A stretch of DNA of 18,070 nucleotides from Candidatus Aenigmarchaeota archaeon ex4484_52 (GTDB lineage: Archaea > EX4484-52), in NCBI GenBank assembly GCA_002254415.1, contig NJDR01000014.1, forward strand, positions 1-18,070, written 5' to 3'. Under the pieces are notes generated by a model, which searched no databases, was not told where the DNA came from, and saw nothing but the letters and a program-made list of their open reading frames with translations. Made by a program: the position numbers and the translations under genes. Positions 1 to 7,153 of the stretch are shown here, in pieces; position 1 is the stretch's first letter, and every line of letters begins with the position of its first letter.

Positions 1-29
1 TAATAATATAAAATAGAAAATAAATTAAT

Positions 30-74
30 AAAATTATATAAATTTATATAAATTTATATTTATAATAATATTGT
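30..74 (+). promoter_or_regulatory. A/T-only leader with decamer repeats and TATA-like box
   Basis: About three imperfect copies of the decamer AATTTATATA lie between roughly 32 and 60, directly before the ATG at 75. They contain several TATA-box-like octamers at plausible archaeal promoter distances. Assignment is by position and composition only. Confidence 0.3.
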
Positions 75-560
75 ATGTTTGGAGAAATATTGGATAAAAT
101 AAAATATTATTTAAATCCAATAAATGTAATAAAAGCGGTTATTGAATTTTTTTTGAGGAAAGATATTCTTCAAATAGCAATAATCTATGTTGCATCAGAT
201 TTTGTCAGAATAAACGGATTTTTTGAGCAATATATCGGGAATTTTAATTATGATATTTATATTATTGAGGACTTTATAATTAATTTATCTGGGATTAGCA
301 TAACAAATAATGCAATGTTTATTCTTGTAATTGCGATTTTCTTAGAGTCGTATAGTGATTATTTTCCATTTTCATTTCCGCATTATATTGCCGAACTCAT
401 AAGCCCTGCTCTTATTGTTGTAAGTGTTTGGGCATTATCCGGAAATTTTATTTTTGCATTTGTTCTTGGAATATTAAAGCACATTGTTGGAAAAAAAGAA
501 CATCCTATTCTTGCGCATTTAGAAGCAAATGGAGAGCCGATTTTTCAAGTGCCTTTTTAG
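75..560 (+). CDS. Small predicted membrane protein, unknown family
   Basis: A 161-residue protein I do not recognise. Hydrophobic stretches lie at about residues 31-46, 80-97 and 107-136; the last is long enough for two helices joined at a Ser-Gly-Asn turn, so three or four membrane segments are likely. The N-terminus (about 1-29) is amphipathic with several lysines. The C-terminal 25 residues are polar, start with a Lys/His-rich patch and probably face the cytoplasm. There is no cleavable signal peptide and no catalytic motif that I can see. The ATG at 75 is the first in frame, with no Shine-Dalgarno, only an A/T-only leader, as in several neighbours. It stands alone: the next intact gene starts more than 600 bases downstream. 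Uninterrupted coding across 161 codons beside decayed genes suggests it is real. Confidence 0.65.
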   Translation: MFGEILDKIKYYLNPINVIKAVIEFFLRKDILQIAIIYVASDFVRINGFFEQYIGNFNYDIYIIEDFIINLSGISITNNAMFILVIAIFLESYSDYFPFSFPHYIAELISPALIVVSVWALSGNFIFAFVLGILKHIVGKKEHPILAHLEANGEPIFQVPF

Positions 561-639
561 ATATTGTATTTTATAAAAATAGATCTATTTAACTAATTTT
601 TATAATAACTGAAAAAAAGAAAGAATAAAATTCTATGAG

Positions 640-1005
640 AAAGTAAAATTGTTCCCATAAATTCAAAACACGATGAAATTTTAAATAGTTTTAAAACTCA
701 TGTTGATAAATTAAGGATTTTTTACAGAAGATGCACTCAATAATCAAAAACAAAAAATTCCATGACATTCATTTGGTTCTATAAAGACCAATAGTTGGTT
801 ATATTTCATTGCTTAATGATAAAATCAATCTTGAAGGCAATTTAAAGATGCTTTTCAGGGAAAAAGACATTATTTATAAATCATTTCCAGTATTAAAAAT
901 CAGGCAGTTGTGCGTCTATAATGATTTCCGTAAAATGGGTTTTAAATTACTAAAGGAGAGAAATAAAAGAACAATACCAATGTATCTTGATTTAAACATT
1001 TCCTA
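640..1005 (+). pseudogene. Decayed GNAT-family N-acetyltransferase
   Basis: Three reading frames read in turn rebuild a GNAT protein. From about 644 there is a segment ending in HVDKLR, then a shifted frame with FFTEDALNNQKQKI (about 720-760), then MTFIWFYKDQ, then a frame with IVGYISLLNDKI (from about 790). The last continues through YKSFPVLKIRQLCVY, NDFRKMG and LLKERNKRT. VGYISL matches the GNAT beta-4 strand. The LCVYNDFRKMG stretch matches motif A, the acetyl-CoA pyrophosphate loop (R/Q-x-x-G-x-G/A), here broken just after the first Gly. At least three frameshifts plus TGA and TAG stops remove function. The YKSFPxLKI...L.V style is common in small archaeal and bacterial GNATs, some of them toxin-like; the substrate cannot be inferred. 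The only ATG-initiated open piece is 809-1006, which I regard as part of this relic rather than a gene. Confidence 0.75.
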
Positions 1006-1139
1006 ACATTAAATTTAATTTTTCTGCCTGTTAAAAGGGCAATTCTGTTTTTAAATGGATGTTTCTGCTCATACAGGACTTCATTCATAAAATTAACTGC
1101 TTTGATCCCTCTTAAAGTAGGTGTTAATCTTTGGTTTTG
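1003..1139 (-). pseudogene. Possible C-terminal relic of an unknown protein
   Basis: The minus strand is open from about 1139 down past 1003. It encodes a protein-like segment with the motifs LRGIKAVNFMNE, KHPFKNR and LLTGRKIKFN. There is no start codon and no family I can name. The composition is unlike a random AT-rich frame. A vaguely similar pattern, with AVN followed by KHP and KNR, appears in the ghost gene between lysA and dapF. It could equally be noise in an open frame opposite the GNAT relic. The rest of 1006-1203 holds only a short TACA tandem run and a TATA-like box at about 1161-1168 ahead of the RNase HII gene. Confidence 0.25.
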
Positions 1140-1203
1140 CTATGTTAATACATACATACATTTATATAATTGTTGTTTAGATGTTAGCAAAAAATATATT
1201 TGA

Positions 1204-1899
1204 ATGAAAACAAAAATAATCGGCATTGATGAGGCAGGGCGCGGTTGTGTAATCGGACCTCTTGTAATTTGCGGAGCGGAAATTTGCAGAAATAATATCA
1301 ATAATGAATTCAATAAAATAAAACACCTACTAAATGACTCAAAAAAATTAACAAAATCAAAAAGAGAAAAATTATATGATTTATTGATAAATAAAGTTAA
1401 AATAAAAGCATATTTGCAAATAATTCCTGCACAAAAAATAAATCAATTAATGGCTAAAATGTCATTAAATGAAATAGAAGAGCAGTATTTTTTGAAAATA
1501 ATATCTTCCTGCATTGCAGATAAATTTTATATTGACTGCTTTTCAAATAAAAAAAATTTCAGGGAAATTTTTGCAAAAAAAGCAAATACTTTTTTAACAC
1601 AAAAAAAGAAATTTATTATTAAATTCAGGGCTGATGAAAAATATAAAATTGTAAGTGCTGCATCAATTATTGCAAAAGTAACAAGAGATGAATATATAAA
1701 AAAAATCAATGAAAAATATGCAAAAATAGGATTTGTTGTTGGAAGCGGATATCCGTCTGATAAAATAACAATTAAATTTTTAGAAGATTTTTTTAAAAAA
1801 TTCAAAAAAACGCCTGATGAGGTCAGAGTAAAATGGAAAACCTGCTCTAAAATAACAAACAAGAACTTAAATTTCTTCGGCACAATCAATAACCAATAA
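1204..1899 (+). CDS. rnhB: Ribonuclease HII
   Basis: A 231-residue type 2 RNase H. These enzymes cleave the RNA strand of RNA-DNA hybrids and nick at single ribonucleotides left in DNA, in the cytosol, with Mg or Mn. The family signature starts at once: GIDEAGRG with Asp9 and Glu10, then NDSKKLT at 45-50 and MSLNEIE at about 86-92. The third acidic residue is Asp111 in FYIDCF. SAASIIAKVTRDEY carries the fourth, Asp162, and GSGYPSD follows at 180-186. All four DEDD metal ligands are present and the length is typical of archaeal RNase HII. The ATG at 1204 places the motif where expected; no Shine-Dalgarno precedes it, so translation may be leaderless. It converges on argS and the two coding regions overlap by 33 bases at their 3' ends (1867-1899). 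Confidence 0.95.
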   Translation: MKTKIIGIDEAGRGCVIGPLVICGAEICRNNINNEFNKIKHLLNDSKKLTKSKREKLYDLLINKVKIKAYLQIIPAQKINQLMAKMSLNEIEEQYFLKIISSCIADKFYIDCFSNKKNFREIFAKKANTFLTQKKKFIIKFRADEKYKIVSAASIIAKVTRDEYIKKINEKYAKIGFVVGSGYPSDKITIKFLEDFFKKFKKTPDEVRVKWKTCSKITNKNLNFFGTINNQ

Positions 1900-3753
1900 T
1901 GATAATGCTTTTTTCAAGAATTCTGCAAAACTAAAACACAAAGCCAATCGCAAATTTCTAATATTTTCTTCTGCATTTAATACCGGATATTGAGCATAAA
2001 AACTATTAAACATATTTGAAATTTCAAAACAATAATTTGCAATTATATTTGGAGCATAGTCATGTTTTGCTTTTTGAACAATTAAATCAAATATCAATAG
2101 TTTTTTGAAAATATTATATTCTGCGTCAGGCAATTCTATATTTTTTAAGTCAATATTCTTTGATTTATTTGAGTTATTTATTCCTGCTTTTTTCAAAATA
2201 CTTTTTGCACGGGCATAAGAATACAATAAATAACAGGCAGAATCCCCATGCATATCCATAACTGCATCCCAGTCAAATTTGATTTTTTTTTTCCATGATG
2301 TTTTGAGCATCGCATATTTTACAGCTGAGCATCCTAATAATTCTGCAATATTATTTTGCCATATTGATGTTTTTTTTTTCTGTCTTTGAATTACACCATT
2401 TAATGCAATTTCTTTTGCCTTGTCCAATACCTCGTCTGTTGAATAACCAATCCAGTTTCCACTTCTTCCAGAGAATTTAAAATCTTCCCCCATCTCCTTA
2501 AACCAAACATGCTCGTAGGCAATATGAATGGACTTATTGTAAATATCCTCATAGCCGCATAGTTTCATTATGTCATACATTGCTTTTTGTGTATAAATCT
2601 GCTCTGAACCAATTACATTTACTACTTTTTCTTTTTTTTCTTCAATTTTTTTATTTGTTTTTCCGTTTATTAAATCAATAGAATATATGTATTCATTATT
2701 TGGCTGTTTTATGTATTTTTTATATTTAATATTGTTGCTTATTTCATTGAATTTATAAAAATGCAGAGCTATATCTTTTGCAATATAAGTAGAAGTTCCA
2801 TCTGATCTTATTAATACTTTATCTGGATTTGACATTTTTTCATAATCATCTAATTTATTTAATTTTGCAACAAGGCAATCCTTGTTTTTTCCTTTTGCTT
2901 CAAATACAATATTTTTGTTTTTTTTCAATATCCCTATTGCTTTATCATATATTTTTGTATCTATTAAATCAGATTCATTTACTATAATATTGTGATAGAT
3001 GCCAAGTCGCCATAATGTTTGATATTGTGCTAAAATACACTTTTCAACTAATTTATTGTGAATTTCTATTATTTTTTTGTTTTTTCTTTGCTCTATTTGA
3101 AGCATTATTTTTCTTACATCCTGCTCTATTTTTTTATTTGTTTTCATTTTTTGAGCAATTAGCGAATATAGTCGTCCCTGCCATTGATCTTCTTTTTTTG
3201 CATAATTTTCCTTTTTTGGAAATTCATCTTTTAAATGAGAAAACCCATAATCAATGCACGCTGCCTGAAGTCCTAAATCATCAATATAATTCATTTTTAA
3301 GACATCATAGCCACAATATTCAAATATTTTTGACAAAGATGCACCAAGAAGAGCATTTCTGCAATGCCCAATATGCAATGGCTTGCCAGGATTAACGCAC
3401 GGGTATTCAATTATAATTGTTTTTTTTGAGCTTGTTTTTTTTTTTTGATTTAAAATTTCTTTAATTATTTTTTCAACAATCTTTTTCCTGCAAAAAAAAA
3501 AATTTACATAAATGTTTTTTTGCTCTGTTTTTTCAATTATTTCATCAGGTCTAAAATTAATGCAAATATCTTTTGCAATAATAACTGGATTTTTTTTTAA
3601 AATTTTGGCAATTGTTCCGCAGCAAAAAGCAATATCATATGGTGCCTGTTTTTCTGGAATTATTAAGTCAATTTGATTTGTATCAATTCCAAGTATTTTT
3701 GAAATATTTTTTTTTATTTTTGAAATAGTGTTTTGAATAAAATCATTTAACAT
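1867..3753 (-). CDS. argS: Arginyl-tRNA synthetase (class I)
   Basis: A 628-residue ArgRS that charges tRNA-Arg in the cytosol. The N-terminal additional domain (about 1-110) leads to the Rossmann core, with EYPCVNPGKPLHIGH at about 116-130 holding the HIGH signature. MNYIDDLGLQ follows at about 154-163, and DGTSTYIAKDIALHFYKF at about 318-335. The region of the KMSKS loop reads KFSGRSGNW (426-434), a degenerate version; many ArgRS lack a strict KMSK. A Lys-rich insertion at about 340-378 precedes NVIGSEQ. The helical anticodon-binding domain with CYLLYSYARAKSILKKAG completes the protein. The open frame extends upstream to 3849, but those 32 codons lie inside tRNA-Cys. The ATG at 3753, whose product begins MLNDFIQ, is therefore the sensible start, 18 bases past the tRNA discriminator. 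No Shine-Dalgarno is seen, so it is probably expressed from the tRNA promoter or from its own short leader. Confidence 0.95.
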   Translation of the reverse strand: MLNDFIQNTISKIKKNISKILGIDTNQIDLIIPEKQAPYDIAFCCGTIAKILKKNPVIIAKDICINFRPDEIIEKTEQKNIYVNFFFCRKKIVEKIIKEILNQKKKTSSKKTIIIEYPCVNPGKPLHIGHCRNALLGASLSKIFEYCGYDVLKMNYIDDLGLQAACIDYGFSHLKDEFPKKENYAKKEDQWQGRLYSLIAQKMKTNKKIEQDVRKIMLQIEQRKNKKIIEIHNKLVEKCILAQYQTLWRLGIYHNIIVNESDLIDTKIYDKAIGILKKNKNIVFEAKGKNKDCLVAKLNKLDDYEKMSNPDKVLIRSDGTSTYIAKDIALHFYKFNEISNNIKYKKYIKQPNNEYIYSIDLINGKTNKKIEEKKEKVVNVIGSEQIYTQKAMYDIMKLCGYEDIYNKSIHIAYEHVWFKEMGEDFKFSGRSGNWIGYSTDEVLDKAKEIALNGVIQRQKKKTSIWQNNIAELLGCSAVKYAMLKTSWKKKIKFDWDAVMDMHGDSACYLLYSYARAKSILKKAGINNSNKSKNIDLKNIELPDAEYNIFKKLLIFDLIVQKAKHDYAPNIIANYCFEISNMFNSFYAQYPVLNAEENIRNLRLALCFSFAEFLKKALSLLVIDCAEEI

Positions 3754-3771
3754 AAATTTAAATACAATAAA

Positions 3772-3842
3772 AGCGAGGAGAGAGAATTGAACTCCCCTGA
3801 GTCGCTCTGCAGGCGACCGCATAACCACTATGCTATCCTCGC
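3772..3842 (-). tRNA. tRNA-Cys (GCA)
   Basis: The minus strand folds into a complete 70-nt cloverleaf plus discriminator. The acceptor GCGAGGA pairs perfectly with TCCTCGC. The D-stem is GCAT/ATGC with loop AGTGGTT, and the anticodon stem is GTCGC/GCGAC with loop CTGCAGA (anticodon GCA, codons UGC/UGU). The variable region is TCAG. The T-stem is GGGAG/CTCTC with loop TTCAATT. The base after the acceptor is T, the U73 discriminator that is the main identity element for cysteine tRNAs. No CCA is encoded and no intron is present. The gene sits 18 bases before argS on the same strand. Confidence 0.95.
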
Positions 3843-3862
3843 AATACAATTATTAATTCTAC

Positions 3863-3876
3863 TATATTTTAAAAAC
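3863..3876 (-). promoter_or_regulatory. TATA box for tRNA-Cys (and possibly argS)
   Basis: On the minus strand the segment GTTTTTAAAATATA lies centred about 26 bases before the first tRNA base, the normal archaeal TATA-box distance. argS follows directly, so this may drive both. Confidence 0.5.
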
Positions 3877-3879
3877 TTT

Positions 3880-4899
3880 TCATAAAAAATAACCATAGGC
3901 ATCTTCAATTAAACCAAAGCCAGAGCCAAGTTTTTTTACATCAACATTTTCGTTTTCTATAAAAATATCTGTAATTTTTGCCAAATATTCAATATAAGTA
4001 AAACACCCAATTTTTTTAAATTCAAATATGTGCGAAGAATATGTCTTTATGCAAACAAAAAAATTTCCTTTATTTGCTGTAATTATCCAGCGCTGGTTTT
4101 TTTTTCCAAATCTAATTATTTTCACATCATTAAATCTGTATTTTTTATTTTTTTCATTATCATAAAATTCAAATAAAGACCTCAATTTGTATTTCAATCC
4201 AAATGCCTCAATTCGCGGCTCATGATAATTTAGTATTGAACCATTTGAAAATACAATTCTCCCCCAGTACCATGGAACAAAAGGACCTATTACAATTACT
4301 TTTTGAACATAGCATTTTCCTTCAAATTTTTTATTATTTAATATTCCTTTAAAATCAAAATACAGGTTTATTATTGTATAACCAAGAAATGATTTAAAGA
4401 AATTCCTGAATTCAAAGTAATTTGAATTATTTTCTGGCTTTGTTATTTTTAAATTGCAAAATTCTTTGTCTTTGAATAAATTAAGACTATATGAAGGAAA
4501 ATTTCCAGAATACTTTATTTTATTTTGTTTGTTTATTGCCAAAATATTGCTTTGATTTATTAAGATTGTGCATTCATCCTCAAAGATCAAATGTTTTTCT
4601 TCATCATAGCACCAAACAGTCATATAGCCATTTTTATTTCCATTTTTGTCTTTTTTGCATTTTATTTCTTTTTTGTTTATTTTCAAGTTTCCAACAGCAT
4701 TGCCAAACATTACAAGAAGTTGTCTTTTATCTTTGTTTTCTTTTGATACAAATTTCATAAACCAAAATTCTTTTCCAAAAACAGGCAAGTTCTCAAAACA
4801 AAAAAATGTTGAATCAATTTCATCTGCAGAAGATTTTAGTTTTTTTAGTGCAATCAATGAATTGAATTTTGATATTGTTGTATTGGTTTTTTTTTCCAT
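3880..4899 (-). CDS. Uncharacterised protein, possibly lipocalin/CrtC-like
   Basis: A 339-residue protein with no signal peptide and no membrane helix. It is dominated by short alternating hydrophobic strands and many aromatics, suggesting an all-beta fold. The most distinctive stretch, around residues 196-230, reads FEGKCYVQKVIVIGPFVPWYWGRIVF followed by NGSILNYHEPRIE (shown in two parts). A small central residue then WGRIVF/NG with Y-x-E-P recalls the carotenoid-1,2-hydratase (CrtC)/AttH lipocalin-like fold, and the end has GSGFGLIEDAYGYF, similar to the glycine-rich closing strand of such proteins. This is a resemblance by eye only and no catalytic claim is made. It begins 11 bases after the stop of the winged-helix gene on the same strand, so the two are probably cotranscribed. 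It ends 37 bases before tRNA-Cys. Its Lys/Asn/Ile-heavy composition matches its neighbours. Confidence 0.75.
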   Translation of the reverse strand: MEKKTNTTISKFNSLIALKKLKSSADEIDSTFFCFENLPVFGKEFWFMKFVSKENKDKRQLLVMFGNAVGNLKINKKEIKCKKDKNGNKNGYMTVWCYDEEKHLIFEDECTILINQSNILAINKQNKIKYSGNFPSYSLNLFKDKEFCNLKITKPENNSNYFEFRNFFKSFLGYTIINLYFDFKGILNNKKFEGKCYVQKVIVIGPFVPWYWGRIVFSNGSILNYHEPRIEAFGLKYKLRSLFEFYDNEKNKKYRFNDVKIIRFGKKNQRWIITANKGNFFVCIKTYSSHIFEFKKIGCFTYIEYLAKITDIFIENENVDVKKLGSGFGLIEDAYGYFL

Positions 4900-4910
4900 T
4901 TTTTTCTGTA

Positions 4911-5291
4911 TTACACCTCTTGCTTTTTTCTTTTGTTTTTTTTAATAGAAATAGATAATTTGTCAAAAAAAATTTCTGCACGATCTGATTTTACATAATA
5001 TTCTTTGTTTTTAATTTCAATAATTCCAACACCAATCATTTTATTTATCATTGTATAATATGTTGTTTTTGTAATATTGTTTTTTTTGCAAAAATCAATC
5101 CATTTGTATCTTTCAAAAAATTCTATATCCTTGTGTTTTTTCATTTCATTTAAAAAAGTACATGCAAGTTTTGGAAGGAATATATTTTTCTTGCTCATAA
5201 AAAGAGATTCCAGAAAAAAATCAAAATCCGGCGTTTCCAAAGGTCTTACTCTGATTGTTGTTTCATATTTTTTTCTTTGTTTTTTCCCCAT
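4911..5291 (-). CDS. Small winged-helix DNA-binding protein
   Basis: A 126-residue basic protein. Residues 1-12 are Lys/Arg-rich. Residues 22-60 form predicted helices, including PKLACTFLNEMKKH. Residues about 63-91 (WIDFCKKNN, then ITKTTYYTMINKM, then IGVGII) match a helix-turn-helix in which TKTTYYTMINKM is the recognition helix. EIKNKEYYV (92-100) is a short beta wing. The C-terminus is a Lys-rich tail. This is the layout of a single winged-helix domain like MarR or phage-type archaeal regulators, with no visible ligand-binding domain. The gene is first in a probable two-gene transcript with the beta-rich protein downstream, so autoregulation or control of that gene is a reasonable guess. 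The ATG at 5291 is the first in frame and an A/T-rich TATA-like stretch lies at about 5318-5335. Confidence 0.75.
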   Translation of the reverse strand: MGKKQRKKYETTIRVRPLETPDFDFFLESLFMSKKNIFLPKLACTFLNEMKKHKDIEFFERYKWIDFCKKNNITKTTYYTMINKMIGVGIIEIKNKEYYVKSDRAEIFFDKLSISIKKNKRKKQEV

Positions 5292-5509
5292 AATTTTCTA
5301 ATCTAACAATAGCAAAAATATTATATTATTTTATTCTCATTTTAAATTATTTAAATATTTAATTAATTTAGAAATAAACATACAGTAAAAAATATAAATG
5401 TATATAATATAATATAATTTATAATAACTTAATACTGGCAAGAGACATATGTTTCTGCTAGTATCTCTTAATTTATACACATTCTTGTTTTACTTTTGAG
5501 TTTAGAGAT

Positions 5510-5745
5510 AATTGTAAAATATAAATATGAAACAAAATTTGGAAAATATGGTGGAATGTTTGTTCCAGAGACATTGATGCCTGCATAGAGGAATTAGAGG
5601 AATTTTATCTGAATTAAAGAATAATAAAAAATTTAAAAATCAATTAAATGATTTACTGAAAAATCATGCAGGACGATGATAGCACTTATTTTGCTAAAAA
5701 TCTTTCAAAAAAATTAAATTGCAAAATACCCATCAATAGTAAGAA
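5510..5745 (+). pseudogene. trpB: N-terminal relic of tryptophan synthase beta subunit
   Basis: Read across frames, this rebuilds the start of TrpB, the PLP enzyme that joins indole and serine. The order is KYETKFGKYGGMFVPETLMPA (5523-5585, given here in part), then after a one-base loss EELEEFY. A NNKKFKNQLNDLL segment follows, then KNHAGR, then YFAKNLSKKLNCKI (about 5686-5730). FGKYGG.FVPETLMPAIEELE and the YFA-NLSKKL before the first substrate region are diagnostic of the family. The TrpB reading frame is broken at about 5586 and again within 5610-5690, and it ends before the PLP lysine motif (HTGAHKINN). Only about 75 of some 400 residues remain, so it cannot function. No other trp gene is visible. 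The stretch 5292-5509 holds A/T-rich promoter-like sequence and no gene. Confidence 0.85.
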
Positions 5746-5792
5746 TAAAAAAGAGTTGTCTCAAATTTTTAAAGTTTATTTACAATAAAAAT

Positions 5793-5799
5793 AAAGGTG
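5793..5799 (+). promoter_or_regulatory. Ribosome-binding site of glutamate dehydrogenase
   Basis: AAAGGTG ends five bases before the ATG at 5805 and matches the GGAGGTGAT archaeal consensus over its central GGTG. It stands out because most genes in this window show no Shine-Dalgarno at all. Confidence 0.55.
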
Positions 5800-5804
5800 T
5801 TAAT

Positions 5805-7049
5805 ATGAATAAAATAAATGTATTTGAAGATGCAATAAACCGACTAAAAAATATTGCAAAAAAAGCAAATGTGAAGCAAGAAGATGTTGAAATTCTGGAA
5901 CATCCAAAAAAAACAACGATTGTTAATTTTCCAGTTAAGACAAGCAAAGGACTGAAAATTTTTAACGGATACAGAGTCCAGTATAATGATGCCCTTGGTC
6001 CTACAAAAGGAGGAATAAGATTTCATCCAAATGTGGATTTGTCAGAAGTAAATGCACTTGCTCTTTGGATGACATTGAAAAATGCACTATTGGATTTGCC
6101 CTATGGAGGTGCAAAGGGCGGCATTGCAATAGATGTAAAGAAATTTACTGAAATGGATTTAGAGAATGTAAGCCGTGAATTTATAAGGCAGATTCATATG
6201 TTTGTCGGTCCTGCAATTGATATTCCTGCTCCTGATGTTTATACAAATCCAAGAATAATGGGCTGGATGATGGATGAATATAATAAAATAAAAGCACAGC
6301 ATATTCCCGGAATTATTACCGGAAAGCCACTATCAATAGGAGGCAGCCATATTAGAGAATTTTCAACAGCTTTGGGGTGTTTTTATATAATTGAAGAAGC
6401 AGTAAAAAAATATAATTTGGATATTTCAAAAACAAAAATAGCAATACAGGGTTTTGGAAATGCAGGAAGTCATATTGCAAGAATATTATTTGAAAATAAA
6501 TACAACATAGTTGCAGTAAGTGACAGCAAAGGAGGAATTTGCAATTTCGATGGACTAAATATAAAAAATCTGATAAAACACAAAATTGCAACTGGCTCTG
6601 TCATTAATTTTGAAGAAGGCAAAAAAAAATCCAATGAAGAATTATTAGAACTAAATGTAGATTTATTAATTCCATCTGCTATTGAAAATGTAATTAATAC
6701 AGAAAATGCTGACAGAATTAAGGCAAAAATGATATTTGAACTTGCAAACGGACCAATCACAAACAAAGCAGAAGAAATTTTAGAAAAGCAAAATACAATT
6801 ATAATTCCGGATATTCTTGTCAATGCGGGAGGGGTGAGTGTCTCTTATTTTGAATGGAAGCAAAATCTTCAAGGAGTTCAGTGGAGTGAAAAAAAGGTCT
6901 TAAAAAAGCTAAATAAAAGAATGAAAAATGCCTTTAATAATATTTTTGAAAATTATGTAAAAAAGCAAAATATTTCATTTAGGGATGCATCTTATATTTA
7001 TGCAATAAATAAAATACTCGAAGCTGAAAAAGCAAAGGGCAGAATATAA
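5805..7049 (+). CDS. gdhA: Glutamate dehydrogenase (Glu/Leu/Phe/Val family)
   Basis: A 414-residue amino-acid dehydrogenase that interconverts glutamate and 2-oxoglutarate plus ammonia using NAD(P). PTKGGIRFHP (Lys68), WMTLKNAL (Lys92) and PYGGAKGG with the catalytic Lys104 are intact. The acidic Asp144 lies in IPAPDVYT, and GGVSVSYFEWKQN near the C-terminus is typical of glutamate-specific members. The dinucleotide fold carries GFGNAG (216-221). The usual S-x-GR-x-x-ATGRG segment before it is altered to SHIREFSTALG (181-191), so both the first Gly and the Gly-Arg of TGRG are missing. The length is normal for hexameric archaeal enzymes. It is followed by a hairpin and then the acyl-CoA synthetase beta gene on the same strand. 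Together these suggest amino-acid fermentation: oxidative deamination feeding acyl-CoA that yields ATP. Confidence 0.93.
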   Translation: MNKINVFEDAINRLKNIAKKANVKQEDVEILEHPKKTTIVNFPVKTSKGLKIFNGYRVQYNDALGPTKGGIRFHPNVDLSEVNALALWMTLKNALLDLPYGGAKGGIAIDVKKFTEMDLENVSREFIRQIHMFVGPAIDIPAPDVYTNPRIMGWMMDEYNKIKAQHIPGIITGKPLSIGGSHIREFSTALGCFYIIEEAVKKYNLDISKTKIAIQGFGNAGSHIARILFENKYNIVAVSDSKGGICNFDGLNIKNLIKHKIATGSVINFEEGKKKSNEELLELNVDLLIPSAIENVINTENADRIKAKMIFELANGPITNKAEEILEKQNTIIIPDILVNAGGVSVSYFEWKQNLQGVQWSEKKVLKKLNKRMKNAFNNIFENYVKKQNISFRDASYIYAINKILEAEKAKGRI

Positions 7050-7074
7050 AAAAGAATTATCATTTAGGATTTAA

Positions 7075-7099
7075 ATAATTATTCACAAAGAATAATTAT
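7075..7099 (+). terminator. Perfect 10-bp hairpin after gdhA
   Basis: ATAATTATTC and GAATAATTAT form a perfect 10-bp stem around the loop ACAAA, 25 bases after the gdhA stop. It is weak because it is nearly all A/T and lacks a long T tract, so it could be a processing or 3'-end signal rather than a true terminator. Confidence 0.35.
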
Positions 7100-7153
7100 A
7101 AGAGATATTAGTTTCTATGGGCTGTTATATAGCAACAGGTCTAATGAAAAAAA

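Noticed and set aside
809..1006. Stand-alone 65-residue gene
   Set aside because: It matches only the middle of a GNAT domain, with upstream parts in other frames, so it is part of a pseudogene.
2335..2400. Poly-T runs in argS as frameshift or slippage sites
   Set aside because: The ArgRS frame is continuous across them, so they are only the complement of Lys codons in an A/T-rich gene.
3754..3849. N-terminal 32-residue extension of ArgRS
   Set aside because: These codons are the tRNA-Cys gene and spacer read through; the ATG at 3753 gives a normal ArgRS N-terminus.
5440..5469. Imperfect palindrome AAGAGA...TCTCTT as an operator
   Set aside because: Only six outer bases pair with mismatches inside. 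A partly similar stretch near 7101 exists, but the match is too loose to call a regulatory site.
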